From: Prinia subflava
Taxonomy: Eukaryota; Chordata; Aves; Passeriformes; Cisticolidae
Assembly (NCBI RefSeq): GCF_021018805.1
Contig: NC_086249.1
Location: 75,418,472-75,482,471, forward strand
Length of the DNA: 64,000 nt
Reading direction: 5' to 3'
A program made the translations under genes and the position numbers. The notes under the pieces were generated by a model. It was not told the DNA's origin. It did no database searches and worked only from the letters and a program-made list of their open reading frames with translations. Shown here piece after piece: positions 34,256-49,400 of the stretch (position 1 is its first letter; each line of letters starts with the position of its first letter).

Positions 34256-37200
34256 TGAGCACCCGGAGCCGGCGCGGTTGTGAATGGACTTGGGAGGAAT
34301 AGTAGTGTAGTCTTGTGTCAGAAAGTGATGCGGTGCGGGGCTGTCGTGTTCACCGATGGACAGGGAGGTGTTTAGTGCTTTTCTGTATTTTGGCCCTCCC
34401 GTCTTTTTGCCTTGATGATTCGAGGTTAGAAGCTACAATTCCTGTTTCTTGTCCTAATCCTAAATTTGAGGTGAATTTTTCATGTTCCTGAGCAAGTTGC
34501 TCCTTCTCTCTGTGTCTCAGTTTTTTTTCCTTGTATTCTTCCTTTTGCAAACCTCATGTAGAAAGACTGGTCACTCTGCAATGCTGTAGTTACATTTATA
34601 GCATTAAAAATAATATGTACACGTTTGGAAGCTGAGCTCTTTTGTAGTGCATATGACGCTAACTCTGCACTACCTTTCCTTCAATGCACTGTTGCAGTGT
34701 TGCAAGCTGGCTTATCTTGCCTTGATACACGATCCCTGTATTTTCGTTAATCCTGCCACTGCTTTCACCCCTCTACCTGGAATTCTGAGACAAACTTTTG
34801 CTTCACTTCTCAATTTCTACAAAATGTTTTTGACAGAGATACAGTTACCTGTTTGCAGTTCAAAGTGTCACCACTGCCAGCCTTTCTACTCATTCAGGAG
34901 GGAATAAAAGGAGATAAAGTTCTTACAAGAGTTTGTCTTAGGTTTCATGCAGATTCAGGCAACTGCAGAGACACCTCATGTATTTTAGAGGCTTTTCTGT
35001 ACCTGTAGGATTGCTTCTCAAGTTAAAAGAATGGGAGCTGAATGAAAGATTCTCTCTGAAGAGTAATTGAAAAGTCTGACTTCACTATCCCCACTGCCAC
35101 CTTCCCCACCTCTGGATATGTTCCAGTCTTAGGGAAGCATTACATGACTCATTAAATTAATATATAACACTGTGTATGAGAAGTGCCAGAGAAGCAATAA
35201 ATACCAGAGAAAGGCATACTGAGATTGGAGAGAAAATGAGGGGTTGTATGCTGCTTCTTGTGCTTTTTCATTTTCTTTTTTTTTTTCCTCAGCTGAGGGA
35301 AGACCTGTTAAGTTTAAGTAACTTGTCCAACCCACTGTAGCAGCGGTATAAGGAAAAGTGAGTAATTACACTGCTGCATATGCTAGGCTGGGTAATCAGA
35401 TCCTCAGTGACATGGGAGCTCCTCACGAAGATGGTCAGTGTGTCAGGGCACCAGGTGCTTGCGTTGAGCTGCCCAGGAGTCGGTGCCCATTCTTGCCCAT
35501 TAGTTGCCAGAGCAGCTGCAGAGAAGTGTTTTTTTCTGTGCTCTCTCATGGAGCAATGGAAAATCTGAAAATCGTCAATACAGATCTTGCAACAGAAACA
35601 AATAATGTGTTTCTGAATGAAGTTGCTAAAGTACTTTTATTATAAAAACTGTTCTAGTTTACTTCAGGAAAAATAAGCAGGAAGGGCTTCTGGTTGGTGA
35701 ACAGCTTACTACAACCGAACTTCAGCTGAGCTTGTCTCACCTGCTTGGAAAAGAAGTCATCTTTGACTAAGCACAGCTATATTCATGTACTACCTAAGTT
35801 GGTTATTTCTGCTTGTTTTAAGCAACTTTTTACTGGTCTGCAAGGATTCTTGTGTACGTATCAATGAACAGGGAATAAGCATGAAGAGAAGGAGCTTTTC
35901 AAGATTACTCAAGTATTTATTCTAAGTAGTAATTTGGATGAGAAGAAAGAAAGGCCCAGTTAGTCTGAAGACCTGAGGCATAGCTGTTGAACTTCATGCT
36001 GGTTGCCATCTAGACTTTTAAACTTTGACATATCCTTCATTTAATTCCAAACATATTGTGAGTGTTGACCTTTTTAGCCTCATGAGCTATTGAAATGTGT
36101 TACAAGAATTTCTCTGTGTAAACTGTGGTAGTGTGGACATTAATTCCTTTGATTTAAATCTAGACATTGGTGTAACCTTTTATAAATTAGCTTGTTAAAA
36201 TTCATCTCTGTATTAAAAATAAAATAACCAGAGATTTACTATTCTTCAGTTTTATGGACATAAATAAAATGTTATTACAGCCAGTTTTATTATGCTACTT
36301 TCCAGGCAGCCTGTAATCTAGCTTTCAGTGACATGATGACAATTCTTTGTAACAGGAATTACAGCTTGTATCATGCTCTTTTCTATTCATAATCAAACTG
36401 TAGCTTTATGTATAATATATTCCTCTATGAATCTTCATTTACTGGCTTTTATTAAGCTTTTCAGCATTTTAAAAATTTATTTGTGTGGTTTTAGTCTTTC
36501 TGTTGAAAATCACTAAGAATGCTTTGCCCTATACACCTAGGCTACCTGTAGATATTTTTTAGAATAGACTTACTGATGGCCATGTACATCTTCCTTGGAT
36601 TACATGGAACGATTAACATTTTTCTTTGGTTTTGATGCTGAAGTGCTAAGCTGGACCAGGAGGACAGATGCAAGTGTCAGAATTGCAGACCATCAACTTC
36701 TTTTACAACTTTAAAAGTTGAAGCCGTTCCTATTTGATTTCACAACATATTGAAAATATTAAGTAGCATTATTGAAACTGTAAGCATGTATGATATAAAA
36801 AACCACGCGATTTGATATTTATACTTCGTAGCTGCGTATATACGGTAGCAAGGGGGAATTAATGAAGTTGCATATAAGAAGTGCATTGCTCAGGGAAGAG
36901 CTGCAGTCTGTTCATTACCTACACATTTGTCTGTATCTATATGTCAGTGTGCTTTACTCCCCTGCTTAACCTGTACATTCTTTTCCATAATTATTTGCCT
37001 ATTTCAGAAATTATATGTGTAACTGGATACTTAAGCACTTACCTATTTTTGTGCCTATCGCAAATAATTGCATTTAAAACCACTATAAATTGCACAGAAA
37101 TATAAATCTCTAAACAAAATACTGATCAATAGTAACAACAGATGTAATATTGAAAATATACTGTAAGTCATCTTACAAGTGAAGATATGGAAGATTACGG

Positions 37201-39716
37201 TTGTCAGATTTCAGTAATTTAGTTGTAAATGTTATAATTTTTCATGATTCAGGTTGATTGTGTTTTGTTCTTGCTGTGTTTTTAAATGTTTTGCTCACAT
37301 GACATACATTGAAAAAGAAATAGTTCATGTGCTTTTATTAGTCTGTCAGCCCATTTCCAATCAGTGTCCACAACTGGCAATTTTTTTAACAGTCTGGTTT
37401 TTCTTCAATGTTTGGTCTGTGAATCAAATGCATTAGTTCCAGGCATTCAATTTTCAAGCACCCAAATACTTCTGTATCTAGGAAGTTAAATAATCAATGT
37501 GTTGAATCTCCAAATAACCCCCTCTTTAAAGTTATTATAGCTGGAAGACTAAAGTGCTGTGCTTTCATTTTACTATAATTTTAGACTGTGTTTAGTTTAT
37601 GGGTAGTAATGCTATAAAGTGGATGGAGAAAACAAGGGGATTAGTGCAAAAATGAACCTTTCTTCTTAGAGATAATGTTTTGCAGAGAATAGGAAACATG
37701 CTACTGGTCTCAGAAGTGCTGTCTGCATTGTCTTTTTTATAGAGAGGACTTCAGAGTTGTCCATCTAGGGTTTATCAAAGGCTCTAATTTTGGTAAAATT
37801 AAACCAGTAAAACCCAGGAGGCATCATTTGCTATATATTTGTCCTGCTGTTTTGAGAATACTGTAGTCAGAAAATTAGTTTGACATAAAGTCAGAACTTA
37901 AAACAGATGAGCTGTTGTTTCTGAAAAATATGTCATCTATTCTATGCTGTCACTCTAAAAAAGATGTAATCTCTTTTATGCTAACCCTGTAATTTTTATT
38001 TTTATGCATGTGCCTTTATAAAACTGCAAGTATGGGTGTGGATTTTACTGGGTGCCTGGTGATTTTCAAAGCAATTTTAACATCTTTCTGACAAATCGTT
38101 TTACTTGCTGCCCTAAGGTCCACTGACATTACTACTCACTGAGACTAAATAGTGTCTGTTTTCCTTGGCAGGGATACACAAGTAATTATTTTTAGGTGAA
38201 TTAATTCATACTTCACCTGAAATACTAAGGCTGCAGACCATAATGCTTCTGTTAATGAAATCTGTCACATCTTACTTTAGGTGATAAAAAATTTGGTGGA
38301 TTCTGTTTATGTAAATTGAGATTAATAGCATTAGGTGTCTAAGTGAGAGCTGGATTGCTAAACTCTACAAGTGTAGTTAATGGAGATGTAGGACAGAATG
38401 TGGATGCTTGGGCAAAGGTGTCTGCTGTCATTTTGGTTTCAGAGTATCATACTTGCCCACCCGTTTCCAGTTCAGGCTGGTGCAGATCTCGTGCAAATCC
38501 TCTGCTGTGTCACTGTGCCCAGGTTTTAGACACAACTCCAGCTCCTGAAATTTAAACAACTGAGTCTTGTTCTTGTCAAAACAGGTAATGCAATCAAGAG
38601 AGCTTAAAATAAAAAGGGCAGTGTAATAGTGCTTCTAAGATATTTTAGGTGCCTCAAGGTATTTTGTTTGGACTCCAGCTACATCTCTAGAACTTAAGTA
38701 AACGAGCATAGATCCTTTGCTGTACCTGCCAGCCCTATGCAGGAGTCCTGCACAATCCAGGCATCCAAAATGGCACCAGATACCTTTGCTTAGGTAAGTG
38801 AATTGTTCCTCAGCTGTAGAGCCAAAGCCTCTGGAATCAGACAAAGGAGACAGTCAGTAATTTGCAACAGGTATCTTAGATGTCTGTGTGGTTGTTATTT
38901 TTAAGATGGAAGGATTAATATTTCTGAGAGGTGTCCTTGTTTCCTGATTGGCTATGAAGAGAGCCAAGGCAACTGGGTTAATTTTTGACTACTCACAGTG
39001 AAAAGTAACCTGTGCTTCCTATGGTAAATGTAGCTTATATTTCTTGCCATACATACAGATATTTCATAAATATTTTGCTGACAGAATCATGATATTACCT
39101 CCTGCAGGAAATCATAACCAAGTTTTGATGTACTTTGCTTTGAATATTCAGATGGAGAAATTAAAGGAGTTGTTCTGATACAATGGTTACATAATCTTAT
39201 TGCAAACACAAGTTTTCTAGCGGGAAGAAGATTCATGTGTGCAGTGCCTATAGTTCACAAATCACAGGAGTATAAAATAAAATATGAAGCTTTATAATCT
39301 GATTTTGCTTTTATATATTTTATAATTTAATGTATTTAGGGAGAATAGTAGATCATACTATGGAAGAAAGACCACATACATAAGTTTGCATATATATGTG
39401 TATATATTTGATACATACATGCATGGATGTGATAGATAATATAAGGGGGGAAAAAAGGAAGAAGACAGAAGTAATGCCCAAGCAGGGAAGCATCTCCTGA
39501 GGCCAGCATAGCCCTGCAAAGGGTGCTGTTACTGTGCTGGTGATGAGCCAGCATCCATGCACTACAGGAGAGGCGCAGCAAGAGGCTCTGATCCTGGAGG
39601 ATAGGATGTCTCACAGGTTACCTGATCTCTGGTTACCAGCTGGCCACAGGATCATCTGTCCTCTGCCCTGTCTCCATCCGTTTTTGTTCCTCAGGATGGT
39701 ACCCATGGACTACCCC

Positions 39717-39742
39717 AGCCTGCCTCACTCTCTCTCTCTCTC
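39717..39742 (+). repeat. Short CT-rich microsatellite
   Basis: About 26 bp of near-pure CT dinucleotides (tcactctctctctctctcc) in intron 3. A TA/TG-rich run with atatatgtgtatatattt lies nearby at about 39388-39420. Confidence 0.7.
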
Positions 39743-40189
39743 CATCTCTGGCATGTTTCATAGTTCTCATTGGCAGAGAGAGAAAGGAGTGCTTGTAGCA
39801 GGCGGTGGCATAGGGAAATGACTCCTGCTTGTCCAAGGAATTGACGACAGGCTTCTGCCTATCCGCAGTGGAAGGCAGCTGCTCTGGAGGGGAAGGAATA
39901 CCTGCCTTGCAGACACAGGGAGGTAGTTGATGTTGCTGGGAGGTGCCAGTAGATTATTTAAAAGCCAACTCCAGCTGCCAGCATTGAATCATCCAGACTT
40001 GGATGATAAAATAGATATGGTCTGAGATAACATCAATCTGGAATAATTGTAAGTATTCCATGGGCAAAAAGAGATTCAAACTTATGTTTACAAACTAGAG
40101 GAATAGCCCAGATAAAAAGGAGCAAGCATGAAGTGCTGCATTATATAAGGAACAATGAATCCATTATTTAAAATAATAAAGATTTGGCT

Positions 40190-40430
40190 AAGCCATAGGA
40201 CACTAAAAAAGGTCTTACTGGACCAGAATCTAAAGCAAGTGAAAAAGTCACAAGTGCAGTATAATTGAAAAAAGACATATCTTACCTTGGGGTACATAAA
40301 TAGAAGTGTCATTCACAAGACACAGGGTTTGCTTTGTCATTAGTTAAGCCTGAGCAAGAATGCTGTGTCCAGTGTTTTCTCACTGGCTTTCAGGGAGATG
40401 GAAAGAAACAGGAGGTGTAATTAAAATAAT
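40190..40430 (+). mobile_element. Old CR1-group fragment in intron 3
   Basis: Segments such as aagcaagtgaaaaagtcaca, acacagggtttgctttgtca, ttagttaagcctgagcaaga and atgctgtgtccagtgttttc match, at high divergence, the body of ancient amniote CR1 elements in sense orientation. The boundaries are approximate. Confidence 0.5.
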
Positions 40431-43400
40431 TACAATACAGGGCATATGCAGGGATGTTAAGTAAATGGGTTTTTTAACACTGAAAAATAGGATGGGGAGA
40501 AGAAATAAAGGTTCCCAATAAGTAGGATGCTGGCAGTGAGAGAATGATGATCAGTTGCTCTTCAGAACCAATTAAGATCTGAAGAAATTAAGGAAATTAG
40601 GGAATTGATTTCTAATTGATTTTCATCTAGCTACATTTTTTGTAGCATCACCTTTTTTTCAGGTTTTCAATAAGGGATTAGATAAATATGTCTTCCAGTG
40701 GTGTTGCTCTTGGCTTTTGAGAGGCTGAGGTAGCTGATGCTTTGAGGTGTTCTCCAGCACTCTATTGCTGTGAATCTCTGCTCTGATTTAATTATTATTT
40801 CTGTCAGCACTCACAAGTGTGTTTTGGTATGGTTTCAGATGCTCCTGCTGGTATCATGCTGATGCCTCAGAGGGTGAGAAGTTTCCCATAGGACATCTGT
40901 AATAAATGCCAGTGCCATAAGTATATGCTTTGCTAGCTGAGATGTCATTAGTCACCCACATTGTATAGAAATCTTTATTGTGTTTCAGTAGCTTTGCATC
41001 GATTGCAGCAGGTGTCACATGTATATTTTTTCCAATATACATAGCAGTCATTGGGAAAAGTTACAAGGTCAGGAGTTCTGTGCATGTAATCATTATATAT
41101 TTCTACTGCTGCTGAAAGACTTTTATCATGCCCAGGTAATGAAGAAGTGCACTAATTTAAGTTAACAGGAGTGGAAATTTGACAGAAACTTTATGAACTT
41201 TTACCTACTCTATGCCTAGCAATTTTTTTCGCTCCCTTGAAGACAGAAAGAAAAAGAGATAAAGAGGGATATTCATATGAAGATCTTTATTAGTGCACTG
41301 AATTTTTATTCACACAGTTTAATGTCTGTAGTGATACAGAAAGCTTAGCAATTTTGATAAAGGCACGGCAGGCAATGTCATGCTTGGCAGAAGACAACAG
41401 ACAGACATAGAAACTTCCATGACACATCTGCCACAATGGCACACAGAGCCAAATGTCCTTACTCTGCTGCTTGCTGGTGGTGGATGCTTGAGGTGGAAAC
41501 CAATGAACACTTCTCTAGGTTACTTTTACTATCTCCAGTGATTTGTAACTTGAGGAGAGTACCTTTGTTTAAGTGTCACCAGAGCATTGGGATGCTTTAG
41601 TAACAATTCACTTTTCCCCACAGTTTTCTTTTTAATAAAGATATGATTATATAAAGAATTTAAACTTGGGTAGTATCAAATGCAATCCATCAACAGTGAA
41701 GGATAATAAAAACTTTCCATGGAAGAGCTTGAGTAACATTTAGCTACTGTTAGGGGTTTTAGCTTATCCAGGACAAACTTTCTTTTTTTCTCCCCTGTGA
41801 CATGGAGTCATAAAAAATAACTGGAACAAGAATAATTTCAAAGCGACAGTTTATTTAATATTTGTAATTGAATGTCACAGTTCCTCATAACTACAGATAT
41901 TGCAAGGAAAAAAATCCCCAAGTCTGGGCATGTCTAATTCATTTTTCACTATTACGGATTTGAACCGATAACTTTGGCAAAATAATTTGTTCTCTCAGCA
42001 GTAAGGAGCTGGTTACAGGTCGCTGTGATAATGTAATCTGCAATATGAATGTAATATTGCACGCAGCAGAGAGGGAAGATAAAACAGCTGTGCTGGGAGG
42101 TCTGCAGTTACACTGGATAATTGGCAGTTCAATAGCAGTTAATGACTTTTTTCTTAATACTAATATGAATGTTGAATTTTCATTAGTTCATGGGTATGTC
42201 TCCATGGCACAATACAGCACTCTGCAGAGATGCCAGAGGTACCTCTGGTGCAGCTAGTTGAATTTCTGGATGCTGTGAAGTTATGTCAACACGGAGCTCT
42301 GTACAGAATGGTTGTACCAGTGGGAGTTACATCTCTGAATAAGACTTGTCTCACAAGTTTTAAATAGGTTATCTGGTGTATGACCAGCATCCAGCCAGAG
42401 CTGATCATCAGAGCAGCCTTTAACAGAGAGAAGCACTTTTGTAAGAGAGTATTTTTTGGTCTAAAACAGGTATTTAAGACTAGGATAACTGTCCCTCCTG
42501 AAGTACCTATCTGGAGGTACTAACAGGGTAATGGGATGGAGAAGACAATGAGAGGAGTTGACTGACTTAGGATAGATGCTTTTTTGTTGGAATGAATTCC
42601 ACCTGTTTCTCCTTCTTAACCTGCCTTTTTGAAGGTAACTAGAAGACAGCCCTGAACTGGTACACAGCTGAGCTTTAGTTGACTAAGTAGTATTAGCCAG
42701 CAGGTTAATGCACTGCATGTGAATTGTGTGCACAGTGTAAACTGCAGAGGGTTTTTCATGTAGATTTTATCTGAATCAAAATACTTGTAGGACAAAGAAG
42801 ACAGCCTTTGAAAGCAAGCTCAAATCCATGTAATTAAAAATAGGTCATCTCTTGTTCTTTGAATTGAGATACAAGATAGCCCCACTGTCTTATTCTGCTG
42901 GCCTGTTAACTCTAAAGTCAATTGAAAGGAAGAGCTTCATTCCTATAACTATGTCCTGTTCACACAAGGGATATTTTAAGGTTTCCCGTTCTGGTTGTTA
43001 CTTACCCATCATGGCTTTAGCACGAGAGCTGATTGCTTAGCTGCAATGTCAAATGTTGAGCTGTAATCCAGTGCAGGTGCACCTGAGCTCGGCTGGGCAA
43101 GGTCCTTCATGCTTTTGGACTGGGCTGAAGCACAATCAAAAAGCTGAAGGCTTTGCCTTCCAGGAGCTGCACTTGGCTGTGCAGGGAATCAGAGCCCCTG
43201 TCACATTTTTCAGTGGGGAAATAATTCAGGAAGAGTAAGAAATTTAATAATCCAGATCCAGAAGGCTAAAATGTAAAGTAATTTTCCTACTTAATCAAAT
43301 GTTACTTTGTAAATGGATGACCATTTTTCTTGGTGTTTTCCAATGACCATTTTTTTCCCAGTGGTTTCCTATGCTACTGTGCCTTTTAGAATGCACTGAA

Positions 43401-46400
43401 AATTTGAAGTTGAAAATAATAGATGAAACAAAGTTGCATTTAAATTCTCAGTATTACTGGGTAATGCTGGTAAGTCTTGTTAGTCGTTAAACATACATAA
43501 GATTTATTTAAGCCTTTTTTCATAGTATAACCAATTGACATGTCTTTTTTTTCTCTGTATCAGCAGTGATTTGCTTTTGCTTCTGACCTCCTAGGCTATT
43601 CAGATAGGAATCCTAGGTTATTCACTTGGACTTTCTAAGCATTTTCCAATCACGTACAATAGGTTTCTATTTGGATAACAAAAATATCTCCCAAACCAAC
43701 TGGAACTTCACGTAGGAAGATGTCTTCAGGACTTGCAGAACAGTATTGGTTTTGAGCCACAAACTATGGCACTGCTAAATGTAAGAGTTGTGGTGCTCCT
43801 GAATTTGGAATGTCTGAATAATCTGTGGAATGTCAAGACTTACGTGCTTGAGCACAGCACCTGTGCTCAGACATGCACATGTATGTCAGTCACTGGCATG
43901 GATTTGTTTCAGCAGTTTCCCAGGTTTGATACCCTCTGGAGGTTAGCACATGCCAGCTCCACTGCTAGCTGCCAGCTTGAATGCAGCTAGTTGTGCTGTG
44001 AAAAAAGTTAATCTAGATGGAAACAAATTGTGCTGTGCAACAACACTTGTCCTTCAGACAAGAAAGCTCCTTGGGTCACTTCATTTGTTAGGTTAGATCT
44101 CTCCAGAAAGTGCAATTCATTGCATCCCTGTGAGGTTACGTAGCCACCATTTCTAGTGGAGAGCTGTGACTCTCCAGAGGCTGACACAGCTGATCTGATT
44201 GGCAGATCTGTTTTAGAAGACAGCTCATTGTGGAGCTCAATGAGCTTGTAGATAATTCATTGTGCCTTGTTTCTTTCCATTCTCTGTACAATTAATGTGG
44301 CTTGAGCCAGATGCTCATCTGTTACCCTTCTGGCAGTAAGAGAAGTGAATGCCACCTGCGTGACCTCCTGACTCTACCCAGCTGTCAGAGCTCTTTTTTT
44401 TTTTCTCTTTGAGAAGATAGGTGGACAGATATTCCCTGCATGCTGGGAAACTGCTGTTACAGACCTTTTTATCAGGGGTGAACTCTGTCTCTTGGTCTTG
44501 CTTGGCTTCATGCCCCTTGACAGCAACTCCAGGCAGTTCAGATGCTGTGTGTTGACCTGCATGACTGAGCAGAGAGCTGTGGTAGGTGAGCCACAGCCGC
44601 CAATGAAGAGAAGAAGGAGCCTGAGGTGGAACACAGCACAGCTGCACTGGGCAGTTTACATGCACTTAAAATTCAGAGGAGATGTTCATTTCACTTTAGA
44701 TAGATAAAGGCCTACAGGTGAAGGATTTACAAAATACTTACTTTGTGAAAACAAACTAAAGAAAGTACCAGGGACCCATAAGCAGCCTTTGTTAGGTACC
44801 TAAAATGTAGCTGCAAATTAATTGTGTCGATGAAGTGGGCTGGACTTCACCTTTACCTGAGAAAGCAGGTTGTCCTTGGCAGTAAGGGTTTATGGAACAC
44901 GGGGAGAGGTAGTTAGCAGTACCTGTGTGTGTTTGTGTGATGAACAAGAGGTGATTAAGAGAAATCAATTTTAAGGAGGAAATATCTCATTTCCTTTTAA
45001 TCAAAAATGGTGTCTCCTTTGGCATTTCATCCTTTTTTTTTCCCAGAAAAATGGTTGAGCTAGCTGGGGAATAACTTAGATATTTTAAAAATGCTGATTA
45101 TCTGCCTGCAATTCTTTTTATAAACCATCCCCCTTAAATGGACAGAAAAAAAAAAAAAAGAAAAGAGGAATAAAAAGATGAGCAGTGAATTAGCAGATGC
45201 ATTTAAGGTAGTTGATCAGCTTATCTTTCCAGCAGACCCACTTTAGTCACATGCTCATATATTATTAACCTGGCTGCATCAAGGCTGATACTGTATGTCT
45301 TTCCCAGCATAGCCATTTGTGTGGTGTTGGGTGCCTCTCAAATTGGATGCTGGTGCTGTAATTTGGAAAGGGAAGCCGGAAGTTTACTTAATGTAATCTT
45401 GTTATCCATTACGATAATACTCTTTTTTGGCTTCATAAATATCATGAGTGATCTGGAAGATGGGATACCTTCCAAGCTCGTATTCTACGGTGTCATGATC
45501 TTTACATTAGAAAGCAAAGTTTCTGACCTCCAAGGAAGATCCCTTTTGTGTAGCCTTCCTCAAGGAGTCATAGCCTCAACACTTGTGGTGTTATGCTTTT
45601 CTTTCATTAGTCACATCTCATTTGCAATCTTGCATTGTTTTCCTCTAAGTTACTTAGGCACACACATGTGTAGTGTCACTTAGTAACCTGCTGGCGCAGA
45701 GGTTTCTATATGACCAAGGTGATTTAAATGAAAAAAAGAATTACTCTACTGAGATGTAAGTATATGCTTTAATTTGACTGCTGGTGCTCACTGAGCAGCT
45801 GTGTTTAAGACAGAAGTCACAGTAATTTACTGCTACTTTCCCCTAAAAGTCCCTGAATGATTTTTGTTAATAGCTTGAGCAAGTGACCAAATCTCATGGG
45901 ACTCCTGTATGAATCTTTTGCAATTTTTCTTTCTCATCCCTCTTGACTCTTGATAATTCACATCTTTTTGCTGGATAGCAGGAGGATGGGTTTTTCTCAT
46001 CAGTATGTTTATAATCTTTTTCCTAAGATAAGTAGTCAAAAGAAAAAAAAGATCTGTTGGGGGGAAAACCAGATCCATCCCTCTCCCTGAAAACACTGCT
46101 GAATGAAGCTAAATGCAAACATAGCTTGCTGCTTTCTGGCACACAATTAGCTAGCCTTCCTGATCTTGATACTGCAAAGTATGGTAATAAATGAGTTCTA
46201 AAATTCTTTGTACCTTTGTATGCTGTTTGTTTTTAACATTTACAGGGCAATATTGAATGTCATCTGTACCCTAATGTGTGTGGCATTGTTGAATCCTATG
46301 TGTCTTTATATATTCATGTTATTGTGGTGCCCTTCATGATCATAAAACAGAAGCAAACCTGAAACAAAATGTTATGATGAATCTATACTTAATGGCAGAT

Positions 46401-49400
46401 CACTTTAGAGGGATTTGATTAAAATATGGCAATAATGCAGTAACAGCACTGAAGATTCAGAAGATGGATTTAGTTAATTGCTTCTAGAGGGCACAGAATT
46501 AAACTCTACCTTTCAAAAATGAGTGATACGTCTTGAGATACATGGAAATAATGGGTATGAAGAATTGACTAGATGTAATGTTGATGAAGGCAATCAAAGG
46601 ATGAAAGTGTCAGGGTTACTTTTCAATCTGTCATTGAACTGTGGTCATCTATCACTGCAACTAAATTTTGTCCTAGCTCTTACTGTAGCCACTAGTATAT
46701 TTCCATCTTCTTCTCCCTGGTTTCCCATGCCAGGTCTTCACGTCTGTTATTCTCTGGTCATCTTTTGTTGTCAGAAGTGTTATATTTTTTCATCAGTTCG
46801 TGCAGCATAACCAGCCCCCTGCCAGTTAGGCTGTTTCATATTCTTCACCATGCCCTTGCCTACAGCCAACACCCCAGCCTCAGTGCTCAATCCTCAGCCT
46901 CAAGTCCTTTGCCATGTTGCCTTTTCTGCTGGTGTGGCAGAGCTGTCAGTATTTTTTAATTTTTTTTAATGGCGTGCTAATTTCTTTGAAAGCAGAAAGT
47001 GCTTATTTTTAATGATACCATTACACAGCATCTAACTTGTTTATTTATTTTGACTTGAATAGCAGACATTTGTGCTGTATAAAGAAATAGAAGAAGGGTT
47101 ATATTTTTCAAAAGCTTGCGGTACCAGACCTTTAAAAAAAAATCCTTCAGTATACTCCTACCTGTGTTTTTGCTGCATTGAGCCATACTGTGGCTGTGAC
47201 TGTTTCTGATGGTGGTAGAGAATGCAAGGAAGGAAGGTGGGAGGGAATTGTCCAATTTTTAGATTACCATATGATCACAGTAGAGTGAAAGTTCGATTTT
47301 ATTTGGTTATCATCACTCAGCGGGGACAGGGTATGTTGATTGTTTTTCACAAAAACCATCAGTAAACAGGCAGGCACTCAGAAGGAGCTGTAGTCCCCAT
47401 GCCATCAAAATCATGTATTCAATAATCCTCCAAGACAGTTATTTTATTGATTGACTGAAAAAACTCCAGAGGAGACTAGTTTAGCATGTTATGTCATATC
47501 AGACTGCTGAGGAACACGTTGTCTTTTCCTTTCCAGGGCAAATACTATGTCAGATTTGGCTGTTACATGCAGTGGTGCAATTCCAGTGGTCAAAGAAGAG
47601 GTTTTGGCCCATCTTCTGTTGTCTGTCATAAAGAATGGCAGAAGCAAATCCATCCAGCACTAATGCTGATATCCTGACCATCAGTTATCCCATTGTGTCA
47701 TTGTGGGATGGCACTAAACCTACAGATTTGCAGATCTTCACACCAAGAGTGGAATTTTTAAGTAGTTGGGTATCATCACCTGAATTTTTAGGTGCTTTCA
47801 AGGGCAAGAAATGGCCATGTTTTCAATTCTGTGTATATTTTCCCTGTGTATTTTTTCCCTGAAAAACTAGGACTCTAGCATTGGGAGTATTGGAGTGTGT
47901 GCTAAAACCAGCAGCAGAATTTTATGTAATTACAAAACTGAATTCCAAAAACACTTCAAATCTTCATTTCTTTGAATTTTTTTTTCAGACATTACCTGTG
48001 TTGGTTGTCCTTGATATGTGCAAATTTTATGTCTCATTCTGCCTGCTCCTTTTTTTTTAAGCAGCAAAATATGCAACAGAACTGGGGCTGGTGTTCAGTT
48101 CAATATCTTCATACAGATGTGAACAGTATCACTCCTTAGGTTTGCAAGAATATTGGCTGGAGCTCTGAAATGATGATGTGTTTCTAAAACCTGCCCTTTT
48201 GCATTAATTACTCTGCAGTTTATCTTTGCTGTTAACAGAGGGTTCTCTTTAGTGGCCAATGACAATAATGCCAGCGGGGATTCTTGCTGGTACATTGTCT
48301 AGTGGTATTCTGTAAGTTTCATGTATGAAAAGGGGATTTTTTTAATCTAGAGGTCTAGGAAATAGCCAGATCCTTTTCTGGGGTCTAGATGTTGTCTCAG
48401 TACAACAGACTAAAAAAGAATGTGAGGATTCTCTTTGGGCATGCTGTTGAAAATACCTCCCTGGAGCCAATATTCTCCTGTCTTGATGAGATACAGAAAG
48501 GAGCTTGTCAGGCTGAGCAGAAAACAGAATTTGTGTGCAGCGGGCTCTGTTTGACACCTAGAGGACTTGTCTCATTTCTGTAGTCCTTACCGTGCTGCAG
48601 TTGATGCTGAGAGTTTGCTCAGCCTGGCTAGTTTGGGATCAGAGGAAAAGAAGGTGTTTTGAGACAGCTTCTTCCATTTTTCCCTTCAGCTGTTCTGTTC
48701 TATCTGATGGAGATCAAAATGTTTTCTTAGTTCTTTGCAAGCTAAACTCCCTGTGAAAAATATGGAAACAGAATAAAGAGTTTTGTTATATCAACCAATA
48801 GGTCCAACACCATTTTTTCTCTGTTTTGCCTTCATGGGAATAAACAAACCAGAGTATTACACATGATAAAAAGGGGAGGCAAATGCTTTTTTTAAATTAT
48901 TCAATAATTTTCAGAGGCTTGGTGTCATTTAGAGTTAGCATACATCCCAAAGAAGTTATTAAAGACTCTACAGTTCAACAGTTACTGCTGGACCATGAAG
49001 AAATATCCCCAAGAACTGCATTTCCCTGACCTGCTTTTATGTTTTCTGTGTCTGTGTTTCTTCTGCTGTCCTACCATGACTCTCGACTCCCATAAAAATG
49101 GTAGTGGGGAGACGTGTACAGGCATTGCTGCCATGAGGTTACTTCACAACAGATTTTGGAATACATCCCTGAGTACTCTAACTCCAACCAACCCTACCAG
49201 TAAATTCTTGGAGCACTCAAACGTGGTTTTGGCCCCTGCCAGCTGTTATTATCTTTCCAGGCTTTCCAGGCACTGCTCAGGAGTCTGCAAGTGCCAGAGC
49301 TGCTTCTGACACCCAGCTATCATATGGACACCTCATTTCGGAGGGTGAGATAGTCTAATAGTGAGGATTTGAGATGTTCATGCCGGAGGATATGTTTAAT

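Noticed and set aside
45321..45683. A 120-codon hydrophobic frame in intron 3.
   Set aside because: No known family, no splice or promoter context. A faint resemblance of one segment to the CR1 reverse-transcriptase region was too weak to call.
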